This document shows positions 54,874-64,000 of a stretch of 64,000 nt of DNA, in pieces. Positions within the stretch are counted from its first letter, which is position 1, and every line of letters starts with the position of its first letter. A program made the translations under genes and the position numbers. Source of the stretch: Chryseobacterium sp. YIM B08800 (lineage in GTDB: Bacteria; Bacteroidota; Bacteroidia; Flavobacteriales; Weeksellaceae); assembly GCF_026163565.1 (NCBI RefSeq), contig NZ_JAPDKN010000007.1, positions 124,001 to 188,000 on the forward strand, in the 5' to 3' direction. The notes under the pieces are model-generated. The model did not search any database and was not told where the DNA came from. It worked only from the letters and a program-made list of their open reading frames with translations.

Positions 54874-56047
54874 TAGGTATGGGATTGTTTTGTTTCCAAT
54901 ATTCTTTTAAAAATGGAGAAATGAAAATGTAGTTTTGCTGACTTTCGACAATATATCCATCCTGTTCCAAGTCTTTAATAAAATCCATGTATTCTGTTTC
55001 TTTTTCATATTTTACAGCGATATCATAAATTTTTTGAATGTTTATTTGTTCGTGATGTGCAATATTAGTCAAGATTTCATTTATGAATAAGAAATCGTTT
55101 TTTGGTAGATAGTCTTTTAATCTTTTTTTCCAGTCTGAAAAATGATCACTATTCTTGATAATTTTGTTAAAAGCTTCGTCTATGTTTTCAATTGCAACTG
55201 AAGTATCATCTTTTTTTATTGCTGCTTTATCAATTTCATCTAATATTAAATTGATAAAATAAGGTACAAAGTATTGAATTTTAGATTTTAAGTGTTTTAT
55301 TAATTTTTCATCATAAACTATTGATGCTCCCTTTGTGACAGATGTTATGTAATTGTCAAATTCGTCTTCGGTTAAAGGTTGATAAATAATTTTATATAAA
55401 TCGTTAATATCTGAACTTCTCCCTGCAATGGCATTAACAACATAGTGAATTCCTATAGAGCCAGCTAGTACAAACTGTATTTTTTTAAAATCTTCTTCTT
55501 GACGCCAATGTCTTAGATTTTTTAAAATGTTTAAAGCTGTATCTTTTTGTCCTTTTAAATAAAGGTTATGTAAAACTTCGGGAAGTTCATCTATGAGTAA
55601 GATTATGTTTTCTCCATCTTTTTCAAGTTGTGGAATTAAATTGTTAATTTCATATAAGTAATCTATATCCTTAGTTTCAATTGAGAAGCCAGTGGTACTT
55701 ATTTCTGAAATTTGCATTTTCTTGAAATAATTATGTATAATATTTTTACTTTTAGTAAATCTATCTAAGCAAATAATAATTAAATCATAAATGGTTTTGT
55801 AAAATTGTTTTTCATCATCGATTCCTTGTACGTTTCTGAAAATAAGTTTATAATTCTCTTTGGGATTCTCTGTAAGGAATTTCATGACAGAGGTTTTTCC
55901 AACTCTACGAGGTGCTGCTAAAAGAACATTGTTGCCTTTTTCAATTTCTTTCCAAACTTCATTTTCAAAATCTTTTCTTCTGAAATAAAATTTGCCGGTT
56001 GCTTCTTTGCCAATAATAATATTTGGCGATATCCATTCTTTATTCAT
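54866..56047 (-). CDS. ATPase of the archaeal/STAND type, partner gene
   Basis: 393 residues. Walker A AAPRRVGKTSVM (44-55), Walker B NIILLIDELPEVLHNLY near 141-156, then a sensor region FKKIQFVLAGSIGIHYVV and a winged-helix-like C-terminus (FINEILTNIAHHEQIN). This pattern is the archaeal ATPase class (AAA, Orc/Cdc6-related). It is the first gene of the pair and starts 16 bp below a 40-bp palindrome. Together the two genes look like a two-component sensor ATPase system; actual role unknown. Confidence 0.7.
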   Translation of the reverse strand: MNKEWISPNIIIGKEATGKFYFRRKDFENEVWKEIEKGNNVLLAAPRRVGKTSVMKFLTENPKENYKLIFRNVQGIDDEKQFYKTIYDLIIICLDRFTKSKNIIHNYFKKMQISEISTTGFSIETKDIDYLYEINNLIPQLEKDGENIILLIDELPEVLHNLYLKGQKDTALNILKNLRHWRQEEDFKKIQFVLAGSIGIHYVVNAIAGRSSDINDLYKIIYQPLTEDEFDNYITSVTKGASIVYDEKLIKHLKSKIQYFVPYFINLILDEIDKAAIKKDDTSVAIENIDEAFNKIIKNSDHFSDWKKRLKDYLPKNDFLFINEILTNIAHHEQINIQKIYDIAVKYEKETEYMDFIKDLEQDGYIVESQQNYIFISPFLKEYWKQNNPIPNA

Positions 56048-56060
56048 ATTTAAATGTGTT

Positions 56061-56100
56061 TTAAATAATTTAACAGTAAAATTACTGTTAAATTATTTAA
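56061..56100. promoter_or_regulatory. 40-bp perfect palindrome upstream of the STAND pair
   Basis: Two 19-bp arms, 56061-56079 and 56082-56100, read as TTAAATAATTTAACAGTAA and its exact complement around a 2-bp centre. A further TTTAACAG copy begins at 56096, so the motif TTTAACAGyAAAATT occurs twice. Either an operator or an attenuator hairpin for the ATPase operon, which starts 16 bp away. Confidence 0.55.
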
Positions 56101-56201
56101 CAGCAAAATTTTTGTCAAATTTTTAATCTCAATTTGAAATACTTAAGATAAGAGGTGAAAATATTTTAAAATTAGTATGTCTCTTAAATATTATAATTCT
56201 T

Positions 56202-56236
56202 AAAATAAAGATTACGGAAAACCGTAACCTTTATTT
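56202..56236. terminator. Bidirectional hairpin below the TonB-type barrel gene
   Basis: AAAATAAAGATTACGG against CCGTAACCTTTATTTT with a 4-nt loop and one mismatch, flanked by A/T runs. It is downstream of the 56305-58731 gene on the minus strand. Confidence 0.65.
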
Positions 56237-56248
56237 TATTTTCACAAG

Positions 56249-56282
56249 AGATTGCTTCGCCACTTCGTTCCTCGCAATGACA
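56249..56282. repeat. REP-like unit
   Basis: AGATTGCTTCGCCACTTCG ... CTCGCAATGACA, a small inverted repeat (ATTGC/GCAAT) of a kind frequent in Chryseobacterium intergenic DNA. Confidence 0.5.
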
Positions 56283-56304
56283 GTTATTAGTTATTTACAA
56301 TGAT

Positions 56305-58731
56305 TTACCCATTCCCGATTCTCTCTTTCAAATCATCTGCACCACCGGTTTTTCTTGGCTGTCCGTTTTTGGATGAACCAAAATTGTAGGTGTAAGAAAG
56401 TGTTGCAACACGGGTTTCTCTACGGACCACAAAATTTTCGATGTAATTGGAGTAGACATTTCTTGCTTCAGGATTGCTGGTGAAGAAAATGTCGTTAAAT
56501 GAAAACTTCAACGTGCTGTTGTTTTTAAATTTCTTCTGAGCACCGATATTCAGATACCAGTTGGGTTTCAAATCCATATAAGCATAGACTTCTCTTGCTC
56601 TGTAATTTCCTGTAAGCTCGGCTGTAAAGCCGTTTCCAAGTTTAAAAGAATTGATGCTGTTGACATTGAACGTGAAATTCCCCTGGTTTTTAATGTAGGT
56701 ATCAGCAATATTTCCAGTGTAGCTTCCGTAATAGAAATTGGCGCTGTTGTTCATATCCCACCATTTTGTCACTTTTACAGGCGCAATGAGATACAGCCCT
56801 AAATAAGATGCCGAACTTAAATTATCATTGGTCTGCACCACCACAATATTGCCGTTTTCTACAGTCGGTTTCAGAACATCGGTGATATTATCTGAGGTTT
56901 TGCTGTAGCTGAATGTTGCAAAATATTTGTTTTGTAAGCTGTACGTGAACTCATAATTCATCGTTGTCTGTGGATTCAGATCAGGGTTTCCGGCTTTGTA
57001 GGTGGTTGGGTCGAGATAGAATTTAAAAGGATTCAACTGATTATAACTTGGTCTTGTAATTCTTCGGCTGAAATTCAGTTCAATGTTATTTTTTTCACTC
57101 AAATCATAAGAAAAAACGGCACTCGGAAACAATTGGGTATAATTCTTTTTGTTGACCTGATTGGTAGTAATCTGATTTCCGGTAACGTTGGTATTTTCTG
57201 CTCTTAAGCCAAATATCGCACTAAATTTCTCCCATTTTTTAGAAACATTTCCATATAAAGCATTGATGTTTTCTTCGTAAATAAAATGATTGGTCTTGTT
57301 CTGATCAATAATTGAAACTCCCGAAGTGGCATCGAAAAACTGCATGTCGTTATCTGCTTTTACAAAGCTGGTTTTAATTCCGGTTTCTATTTTCCAGTTG
57401 TTTTTTAAGCTTTTAGACAGATCAGATTTTAAAGAATAAATATTCAGAGTTCCGTTGATATCACCTTTTAAAATATCAAAACTGTTAAGATTTCCGTTGA
57501 TGGCGTAGTTTCTCGTATCAAAATTCTGGAGCGAAGTATTTGAATAATTGATGTAATCGAAATCGGTGGTCAGTTCAGATCCCAAAGAATCGATTTTATA
57601 TTTATGATTAAGGTTAAAAGAAACATTTTTCCAGTGATCTTTTGAGCGGTTTTGTGAGGTGAAAGTACTTTCTGGAAGCTGATTGCTGCCTAAAACCAAA
57701 CTCGAATTATCACCTCTCGGATCAAATCTGTTGCTTACGAAACCTGCCGAAAAACCCAAGATGTTTTTATCGTTCAGGTAATAATCCATTCCTGCTTTTG
57801 CGATATGATTTCTGAAATTAAATTTTAAATAATTGTCCTGCAGATACGCTTTTTCAAAGTTTCCACTGTCATTGTAAAAGTTTCTGTCTAAAACCAGATG
57901 ATTGTAAAATTCTCTGTACGCAAAACCGTAATTCGCAAAAATATTCACTTTTTTGTTGCGGTGATTGATGCTGAAATTATTGTTGTTTTTAATGTATTTT
58001 CCGGTTCCCAAAGAAGTGGAAAGACTTCCGTTCGTCCCTTTTCGCTGATCTTTTTTAAGCTTAATATTGATGATTGAAGTTCCTGCAGCGTCGTATTTTG
58101 CCGACGGATTGGTAATAAATTCCACTTTTTCTACACTCGAAGACGGAATTCCACGAAGATAATTGGCAAGATCGGTTCCGGTCATCGGAGTATTTTTACC
58201 GTCGATCTGAATGAGAAGATTTCCTTTTCCCCGCAGACTGATGTTGTCGCTTCCGTCAATATTTACGCCCGGAGCTTTTTCCAGCACTTCAAAAGCGGAA
58301 GTTCCTGTGGCTGCGATGCTGTTTTCTACATTCAGAATCATTTTCCCGTCCTGCCTTTCGATGTAAGGTTTTGCTTTGGTGATCGTAACGGCTTCAATCG
58401 TTTTTTCGTTTAAATGAATAATGGGAAGGTTGGTGTTTTCTTTTACCGAAATTAGATCCGATCTATACGCTTCAGAACCGCTTTTGTTGATCAGTACAAT
58501 GTAGTTTCCATCGGTAAGATCATTGAAAGTAAATTTTCCGTTTTGATCTGCAATTTCTGTTTTTATCAGCTTGTTTTCAGAATTGAATAAATTAATTTCA
58601 ACCTGATCTACTTTGCCGGAATCGATGCTTCCTGAGAGAGAATGACTTTGGGAAGCAGTGGTTTGTGCCGATATTTTAAGGCTGAAAAGAGATATCAGCC
58701 AAACAAAAAGGAATAAGACGAGTCGTAGCAT
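56305..58731 (-). CDS. TonB-dependent-type outer-membrane beta-barrel protein
   Basis: 808 residues. Signal peptide ending LKISAQ, a carboxypeptidase-regulatory-like domain (about 30-110; SGSIDSGKVDQVEIN, DGNYIVLINKSGS), a plug (KPYIERQDGKMILNVENSIA, SAFEVLEKAPGVNIDG, NLLIQIDGKNTPMTGTDLAN) and a barrel ending TRVATLSYTYNFGSSK. This is the Outer membrane protein beta-barrel family without a clear TonB box. Substrate unknown. It sits 6 bp after marR and is probably controlled by it. Confidence 0.85.
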   Translation of the reverse strand: MLRLVLFLFVWLISLFSLKISAQTTASQSHSLSGSIDSGKVDQVEINLFNSENKLIKTEIADQNGKFTFNDLTDGNYIVLINKSGSEAYRSDLISVKENTNLPIIHLNEKTIEAVTITKAKPYIERQDGKMILNVENSIAATGTSAFEVLEKAPGVNIDGSDNISLRGKGNLLIQIDGKNTPMTGTDLANYLRGIPSSSVEKVEFITNPSAKYDAAGTSIINIKLKKDQRKGTNGSLSTSLGTGKYIKNNNNFSINHRNKKVNIFANYGFAYREFYNHLVLDRNFYNDSGNFEKAYLQDNYLKFNFRNHIAKAGMDYYLNDKNILGFSAGFVSNRFDPRGDNSSLVLGSNQLPESTFTSQNRSKDHWKNVSFNLNHKYKIDSLGSELTTDFDYINYSNTSLQNFDTRNYAINGNLNSFDILKGDINGTLNIYSLKSDLSKSLKNNWKIETGIKTSFVKADNDMQFFDATSGVSIIDQNKTNHFIYEENINALYGNVSKKWEKFSAIFGLRAENTNVTGNQITTNQVNKKNYTQLFPSAVFSYDLSEKNNIELNFSRRITRPSYNQLNPFKFYLDPTTYKAGNPDLNPQTTMNYEFTYSLQNKYFATFSYSKTSDNITDVLKPTVENGNIVVVQTNDNLSSASYLGLYLIAPVKVTKWWDMNNSANFYYGSYTGNIADTYIKNQGNFTFNVNSINSFKLGNGFTAELTGNYRAREVYAYMDLKPNWYLNIGAQKKFKNNSTLKFSFNDIFFTSNPEARNVYSNYIENFVVRRETRVATLSYTYNFGSSKNGQPRKTGGADDLKERIGNG

Positions 58732-58737
58732 GATGTT

Positions 58738-59178
58738 TTATTTTTTGGTGTTAATAGTGTTTTCCGAAATTTTTAATAATGCACTGTTCATGACTTGCAA
58801 TTCTTCTTTAGAAACTCCTTCTAAAGCGACCTTCCTGTTTTGTTCTACTATTTTCTGAACTTCTTTAATGATTTTCAGACCAGATTCTGTTACTTCAAGA
58901 TTGGTTTTCCTTCGGTCTTCAGAGTGAACGCTTCGAATGATATATTGAGATTTCACCAATAAATCTATTATTCTCGTTACCGATGCGTTGTCTTTAAAAA
59001 CCAAATCTCCGAGTTCATTCTGAGTAATTCCGGGGTTTTCAAGGATTGCTTTTATAATTAACCATTGATCGATTGTTATGGTAAAACCATGAAGTTTAAG
59101 CTGTCTTTGAGCATAATTTCTATACGCTCTGATCGCTTTATCGATATTGTAAAATATAATTGAATCTAATTTTTCCAT
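58738..59178 (-). CDS. MarR-family repressor
   Basis: 146 residues, single winged helix: HGFTITIDQWLIIKAILENP, GITQNELGDLVFKDNASVTR, IIDLLVKSQYIIRSVHSEDR, RKTNLEVTESGLKIIKEVQK. MarR dimers bind palindromes and respond to small ligands. It is the first gene of a two-gene operon with the outer-membrane barrel gene, with a palindromic region upstream. Confidence 0.9.
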   Translation of the reverse strand: MEKLDSIIFYNIDKAIRAYRNYAQRQLKLHGFTITIDQWLIIKAILENPGITQNELGDLVFKDNASVTRIIDLLVKSQYIIRSVHSEDRRKTNLEVTESGLKIIKEVQKIVEQNRKVALEGVSKEELQVMNSALLKISENTINTKK

Positions 59179-59202
59179 AATGAATATTTTTAATAATGAT
59201 TT

Positions 59203-59222
59203 ATCAATTATTGATATATCAA
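59203..59222. promoter_or_regulatory. Candidate MarR operator
   Basis: TTGATATATCAA (59211-59222) is a perfect palindrome overlapping a near-palindrome ATCAATTATTGAT (59203-59215), 24 bp upstream of marR. Confidence 0.5.
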
Positions 59223-59725
59223 TTAATTTGTTGCTGAGTTTATTTATTTGTTACAATTTTTTTAAATAAAATAGATGAAAGAGAATAGATGAAAGATAAA
59301 AGACTTACAGTCAGTTGTTTAATGTTTGAAAATATATAGTTTGATAATTTAGTGTAAGTTGATAAATACTTATTTTTTATATTTAAATTAATTGTAGATA
59401 AATAATTGAATATGAAAATGTTAGATTAAGGCTTAATCTCAATAATATTTGTCGTATATTTGCAAAACAATTAATAGAAAGGTTTTCAGCTTTTGCTTCA
59501 AAGCAAAGTTTAAAACATTTATTTTTCTCTCAGTTTTCACATTTCAGATGCCTCATTTTATTCCTTAAAAAATATTTTTGTCGGCAATCTTTTATCATTA
59601 CTGAAAAACAATAGAATACCTTTCTGATTTAATCGGGAAAAGTATTTGGTTATAAATGGGATAGATTTCAGAAAGAAGTCTTATCTTTAAAAATCAGCAC
59701 GTAACAAATAAATTTTAATATATAT
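59223..59725 (+). promoter_or_regulatory. Divergent region and long leader of the cold-shock gene
   Basis: About 500 bp with no gene. A TATATTTG -7 box lies at 59455-59462, leaving a ~260-nt leader before the cold-shock gene, as is usual for cold-shock mRNAs. No matching -33 box was seen. Confidence 0.4.
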
Positions 59726-60160
59726 ATGGCGGATTCTTTCTCAAAAAAAGAAAATTTTAAGAAAAAAGCACAGAAAGCAAAAGAAAAAGCTCAGAAAAGA
59801 GAAGAGCGTAAAACAAGCAACAACAAGGGGAAAAGTCTTGATGACATGATTATGTACGTTGATGCGAATGGTCAGTTGACTTCTACACCACCAGATAACA
59901 GCAATGTTGAAGAGTTTGATATCAACAATATTCAGCTTGGTGCAGCTCCGATTGAAGCTGAAGAGGTGGTAAAAACAGGAATTGTAACTTTTTTCAGTGA
60001 AAAAGGATATGGTTTTATTACAGAAGATGGTTCTAAAGAAAATGTTTTCTTCCACAGCAACAACTGTATGGAACCAATTAAAAAAGGAAACAAAGTATCT
60101 TTCGAAAAAGAAAAATCTCCGAAAGGTTTTGTTGCCGTAGAAATCAGAATGGTTAAATAA
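59726..60160 (+). CDS. Cold-shock domain protein with basic N-terminal extension
   Basis: 144 residues. Lys/Arg-rich start (ENFKKKAQKAKEKAQKREER), an acidic linker, then a cold-shock domain from ~78: GIVTFFSEKGYGFITEDG, NVFFHSNNC, KKGNKVSFEKEKSPKGFVAV. RNP1-like KGYGFI and RNP2-like VFFH are present. It binds single-stranded nucleic acids, often as an RNA chaperone. The N-terminal extension is typical of flavobacterial members. Confidence 0.9.
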   Translation: MADSFSKKENFKKKAQKAKEKAQKREERKTSNNKGKSLDDMIMYVDANGQLTSTPPDNSNVEEFDINNIQLGAAPIEAEEVVKTGIVTFFSEKGYGFITEDGSKENVFFHSNNCMEPIKKGNKVSFEKEKSPKGFVAVEIRMVK

Positions 60161-60202
60161 TCATTCGGTTTTGGTGTTGAAACCCAATAGATTATATCAT
60201 AT

Positions 60203-60230
60203 AAAAGGCTTCCATTGGAAGCCTTTTTTG
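60203..60230 (+). terminator. Terminator of the cold-shock gene
   Basis: AAAGGCTTCC and GGAAGCCTTT with a 3-nt loop, then Ts, between convergent genes; it could serve both. Confidence 0.8.
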
Positions 60231-60233
60231 TTT

Positions 60234-61328
60234 TTAATTAGTGTATAAATAATTTCTAATTTCCACTAAAATTTTGGTTGTTTTTTCCAAATCCGGCGTG
60301 TCCGGAAGATTAGATTTTGAATGATGATGTTCGATTGAATTAATCAGTACTTCAGCTTTATTCATTACATTTTCATACGACCAGTTTCCGGCTTTGATGT
60401 CTAACAATTCGTCCCGGTTTTCCACCTTAATTTGTAACGAACCGGTTTTGAAAATCTGTTCACAAGACTGCAATAACCGAATTGTGTGCATCATATTTTT
60501 GCTGTCGTAGTTTTGTCCATGATTTTGATTGACATTATAACGGTCTTTATTTCGCTCTGAAACCCATTTCCAATAGTCGCGGTAATCTTTGCAATACGTG
60601 GAGTAGGCATCGAGATTACAAAACATAAACGCTAAAGATCGCTCACCTTTCGGAACCGATGAAACGGAAACCTGATTGGCTTCTTCATTTTGAATAATTC
60701 CTTTGTAGTTTAAATCTCCCAATTCATCATAGAAAAGCGCAAACATTCCTTTGGTGTTGTCGATATTGACTAATCCGCATTTTTCCTGAATTAAACCACC
60801 CCGTCCTTCGGACACCCCTCCAGAGGAGGGGAATTCTTGCAACCATTTTTTTAATGGAACTGAACTGTTATTTTGTAAAATATAGCAGAAATCAAGAATT
60901 GATTTTCGTTCTTTAGCAATCGGATTAAGGATTTTTTTATTGAGACCTTTTGCTTTTTTGATTTGTGAAATCGCATATCCCGCAAAAGTGTCTTTGCATA
61001 ATTTGGAAAGAAAATCTTCAGGCTTCAGCAAATCCATCAACGGGTTTTTATGTTGAATACAATCTTCCGGACTTGCCAAAATTTCCAAAATATTCGGATT
61101 GTTTTTCTGCAATAGTTCTATAAATCTTCCAATCTCATAATAGGTAATATCATTGGTTTCATTAGAAATCTGCGGAATATAATTTAAACCAAAAAAATCT
61201 TCTTTCGGTAAATAATACACTCCACGAATGTCTGTATCTGAGTGTTCTGTGGCGAGTCCGAAAGAACGGCTTCCGGAGATGGCTTGGAAGAGGATGAGGT
61301 TGTGGGATTTTAAGTTTTGGATGGTCAT
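60234..61328 (-). CDS. Nucleotidyltransferase-fold protein (YcgL/COG3541 type), copy 1
   Basis: 364 residues. Pol-beta-like core GSRSFGLATEHSDTDIRGVY (19-38) with the G-S...D-x-D metal motif, then YLPKEDFFGLNYIPQIS. The family is of unknown role; some members sit near RNA-repair genes. The segment FPSSGGVSEGRGGLIQ (about residues 166-181) is encoded by a palindromic repeat at 60796-60835 inserted in frame. A second member of the family is at the right window edge. Confidence 0.8.
   Translation of the reverse strand: MTIQNLKSHNLILFQAISGSRSFGLATEHSDTDIRGVYYLPKEDFFGLNYIPQISNETNDITYYEIGRFIELLQKNNPNILEILASPEDCIQHKNPLMDLLKPEDFLSKLCKDTFAGYAISQIKKAKGLNKKILNPIAKERKSILDFCYILQNNSSVPLKKWLQEFPSSGGVSEGRGGLIQEKCGLVNIDNTKGMFALFYDELGDLNYKGIIQNEEANQVSVSSVPKGERSLAFMFCNLDAYSTYCKDYRDYWKWVSERNKDRYNVNQNHGQNYDSKNMMHTIRLLQSCEQIFKTGSLQIKVENRDELLDIKAGNWSYENVMNKAEVLINSIEHHHSKSNLPDTPDLEKTTKILVEIRNYLYTN
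60796..60835. repeat. Palindromic repeat inserted in frame in the nucleotidyltransferase gene
   Basis: Two hairpins in a row: GTCC/GGAC (60803-60806 with 60810-60813) and CCCCTCC/GGAGGGG (60815-60821 with 60825-60831). GC-rich compared with the rest, and typical of a dispersed Bacteroidetes repeat that I know mainly from intergenic DNA. Confidence 0.65.
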
Positions 61329-61383
61329 TTTTTATATATTTTGATTTTTATAAAATTTTAGAATATATAAAATTTATAAATGA

Positions 61384-62604
61384 TTAATCTTTATTATCAT
61401 CTAATAGTTGCTTTAATAGTTTTCTTGTTCTAATTAATTCTTTAAACACGCTATTTGTTGCAAGTTCGGCTCTTCTTTTAGCTGTACTATATTTAGCAGT
61501 AAGGTGAGTATTAACCTTAGTAAATGTCTCTAAAAAATCAGCAGTTCCTTCCATCGCAGATTCAACAGAAGAAATAAAACTAGGTAGGTTTTGTAATAAT
61601 TCATTCTTGCTACCTTCATCAAATGAATTTGAGTTAACAGTTTTAAAAATAATTTCAGAATAAGATTGTACGCTATTACTAATCGATTCCCTAAATTCCG
61701 GTAAAAGATTCTCAAAATCATCAGAGTATTTATCCAAATCATCGGCATAATCATTTGAAACTTTTTTTGCCTTTGTTAAACGTAATCTTTCATCCTTAAT
61801 ATTATTAATTCTATTTAACTGTTTTGTTCTTTCGCTAGTTTTAGTACTAAAAAAACTCATTACTAAAGTTATCTTATTAGTTGATGATGCTAAGTCAGAT
61901 AGAAAGCTATTGGTTTTTTCAATATCTTCTAAAAAATTTTCAAATTCTATGTTATATTCTCCTTTGTCAACTTTTATAGCCAATAATTCATACTTATCAA
62001 TTTCTTCTGCATCTGTTGTAAGAGACTCTTTTTTTTGTAGTGATGATTTTGTAATATTTCTTTTCTTTTTTGAAAATTTATCTCTAACTAAATTTGCCAA
62101 ATTAAGTTGAGCTAAATTTTTTAAATCTTCAGTTTTCTCAAATTCGGAATATAATATCCCATCTTCTTTTGATATTTTATCTTTGAAATCTTTAACTTTT
62201 TTTAGTTGTTCAATATCCGTATCGTATATATTTTGATTTCCTTCTGTCTTAAAATACATCATAATATGAGTGTTTTCTTTATCATTCTCATATTTTTTTT
62301 TCGCATTTTCATATTCTTCAAGCGTTCCTGATTCATATCGGTTTGTTGGGGTTCCAAATCTTTGCCAGAAAATCCCAATGAAAACATCATATTCACCATT
62401 AATTTGTTCATTAATAACATCTTGAGCATCAATTCCTTTTCCAGGATAAGTATTTCTTTCCCAATTGACAATTTCAAATTTTATATTTTTATCCTTTCCT
62501 ATTAATAAATCTAAATCTTCTTTCAAGGCAAAAATCATTTCTCTTTCTGCCTTAACATCACCTGGAGAAGCTAAAAAAATTCTTAGAACATTTACTTTTT
62601 TCAT
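61384..62604 (-). CDS. DUF4062 protein
   Basis: 406 residues. DUF4062 N-terminus (VLRIFLASPGDVKAEREMIF, NEQINGEYDVFIGIFWQRFG, GTPTNRYESGTLEEYENAKK), a TIR-like alpha/beta fold, then a long coiled coil (about 200-400; KAKKVSNDYADDLDKYSDDF). DUF4062 is frequently fused to or near ATPases and defence genes. It lies between the two nucleotidyltransferase genes with the ATP-grasp gene. Very AT-rich compared with neighbours. Role unknown. Confidence 0.75.
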   Translation of the reverse strand: MKKVNVLRIFLASPGDVKAEREMIFALKEDLDLLIGKDKNIKFEIVNWERNTYPGKGIDAQDVINEQINGEYDVFIGIFWQRFGTPTNRYESGTLEEYENAKKKYENDKENTHIMMYFKTEGNQNIYDTDIEQLKKVKDFKDKISKEDGILYSEFEKTEDLKNLAQLNLANLVRDKFSKKKRNITKSSLQKKESLTTDAEEIDKYELLAIKVDKGEYNIEFENFLEDIEKTNSFLSDLASSTNKITLVMSFFSTKTSERTKQLNRINNIKDERLRLTKAKKVSNDYADDLDKYSDDFENLLPEFRESISNSVQSYSEIIFKTVNSNSFDEGSKNELLQNLPSFISSVESAMEGTADFLETFTKVNTHLTAKYSTAKRRAELATNSVFKELIRTRKLLKQLLDDNKD

Positions 62605-62670
62605 ATAATTAAATATTTTATCAAATATATTTTTAAATTATAGTAAACGATTACGGGTTTCCATAATCAC

Positions 62671-63402
62671 TTAATTTTTAATACAACTCTCAACAATCAC
62701 TTCCAAAGCCTTTTCTGCGTCACAAGCATATAAGCCAGAACACCAAGCCGGATTTGCTTCAATCAGAGCCAAGCCTTTTCCTTTGATGATTCCAAAATCA
62801 AGAACAATTGCTTTCGGTAATGTTTCAGAATATTTTTGAATGAAATTTTTGAAAAACTCAAATAGATCTTTTTCCTCAGTTTCGGAAAGCGGATTGGTGT
62901 CGAAAGCATTGTTTCGCCAATAAGAAGAATAAGTTTTTATTTCATTATTTAAAACAAAACATCTTACTTCAAGCTCCCATTCCACAACTTGCGAAGTGAA
63001 AACGGCAATGTCTAAATCTAAAGAATCAAAACCTTTGATATTGGTGACTTTATCGAAAACTCCGGCTTTAAAACTTTTAAAATCAGAACATTTAATGAAA
63101 ATATTTTCTTCGTCTACAAATTCCTTTAGTTGACCGTAAGAAATTTTACGTTTTGTAAATTCTTCCGAAATTTTTGAAAGCCAATTGTCATCAGGCTTTG
63201 TTAACGTTAAATTACATTGTTCAGCAACAATTTCTGCATAAATATCTTCGCCATATACTGCAATTACATCCGCACGAAATTCTTCAGGAACATTCCATTT
63301 TGCATTGAAACGGTTCAATTCGTAAGGTGAATTGAGCGATGCTTTTTTCAGGTTATTACTGTCTTCCGTGTACATGGGAGACAGGGCGATTATATTTTTC
63401 AT
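62671..63402 (-). CDS. ATP-grasp protein (R2K-like)
   Basis: 243 residues. An ATP-grasp pattern: FIKCSDFKSFKAGVFDK, EWELEVRCFVLNNEIKTYSS, AIVLDFGIIKGKGLALIEANPAWCSGLY, with the Glu/Asn of EANP as Mg-ATP ligands. I recall this clade as the R2K ATP-grasp group, found with nucleotidyltransferases and RNA-repair-type genes. It would ligate or modify an unknown substrate. 18 bp separate it from the nucleotidyltransferase gene upstream. Confidence 0.7.
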   Translation of the reverse strand: MKNIIALSPMYTEDSNNLKKASLNSPYELNRFNAKWNVPEEFRADVIAVYGEDIYAEIVAEQCNLTLTKPDDNWLSKISEEFTKRKISYGQLKEFVDEENIFIKCSDFKSFKAGVFDKVTNIKGFDSLDLDIAVFTSQVVEWELEVRCFVLNNEIKTYSSYWRNNAFDTNPLSETEEKDLFEFFKNFIQKYSETLPKAIVLDFGIIKGKGLALIEANPAWCSGLYACDAEKALEVIVESCIKN

Positions 63403-63420
63403 GCAATGTATATTTTTTTC

Positions 63421-64000
<580 letters not shown>

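Overview
The window looks like a chromosome segment of a Flavobacteriia member, most likely Chryseobacterium or a close relative. The reasons are low GC, Bacteroidetes promoters of the TTTG-N19/21-TAnnTTTG type (a textbook one precedes rpsO), SusC/SusD genes, a CTnDOT-like transfer module (RteC, MobABC, TraA-Q) and flavobacterial housekeeping genes. The genus is inferred from protein flavour, not proven.

Layout. (1) Positions 1-7.2 kb, mostly minus strand: a defence-type cargo. It holds a HEPN/Toprim protein cut by the left edge, a TIR/SEFIR gene followed by a PD-(D/E)XK nuclease, a three-gene operon of DUF6602 protein, PtuA-like ATPase and PtuB-like HNH nuclease (Septu-like), and an XRE regulator next to a perfect palindrome. 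(2) 7.2-19 kb: a locus with a ~550-nt structured leader, SusC, SusD and an S9 peptidase on the plus strand. Facing it on the minus strand are a lipoprotein, a small CPxSGxW protein, a MauE/DoxX-like membrane protein and a small exported cysteine protein (DUF6520-like). A membrane-anchored TPR-AraC regulator follows. This resembles an exported-peptide or peptide-uptake system carried as cargo. (3) 19-40.4 kb: the backbone of an integrative conjugative element (ICE): rteC, coupling protein, relaxase, relaxosome protein, a probable oriT, parA, the tra operon (E, F, G, I, J, K, L, M, N, O, Q), radC-like, DUF1016 nuclease, and a large serine recombinase whose 3' end runs into a tRNA-Leu(CAA) gene and its terminator. 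This is the probable right end of the element; the left end lies outside the window. (4) 40.4-50.4 kb: ordinary core chromosome (MBL hydrolase, GAF protein, BtuF-like, mgtE, rpsO, PagL-like, pnp). (5) 50.4-64 kb: a repeat-rich gap (inverted 72-bp pair, a 21-bp tandem array, REP-like units), a conserved hypothetical gene, a pair of STAND-type ATPases behind a 40-bp palindrome, marR plus an outer-membrane barrel gene, a cold-shock gene, and a group with two YcgL-type nucleotidyltransferases flanking a DUF4062 gene and an ATP-grasp gene.

The most promising leads are the DUF6602-PtuA-PtuB operon, the TIR plus nuclease pair, the SusCD/S9/MauE/small-cysteine-protein locus with its structured leader RNA, and the paired STAND ATPases. 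All functions are read from motifs and context; no database search was run.
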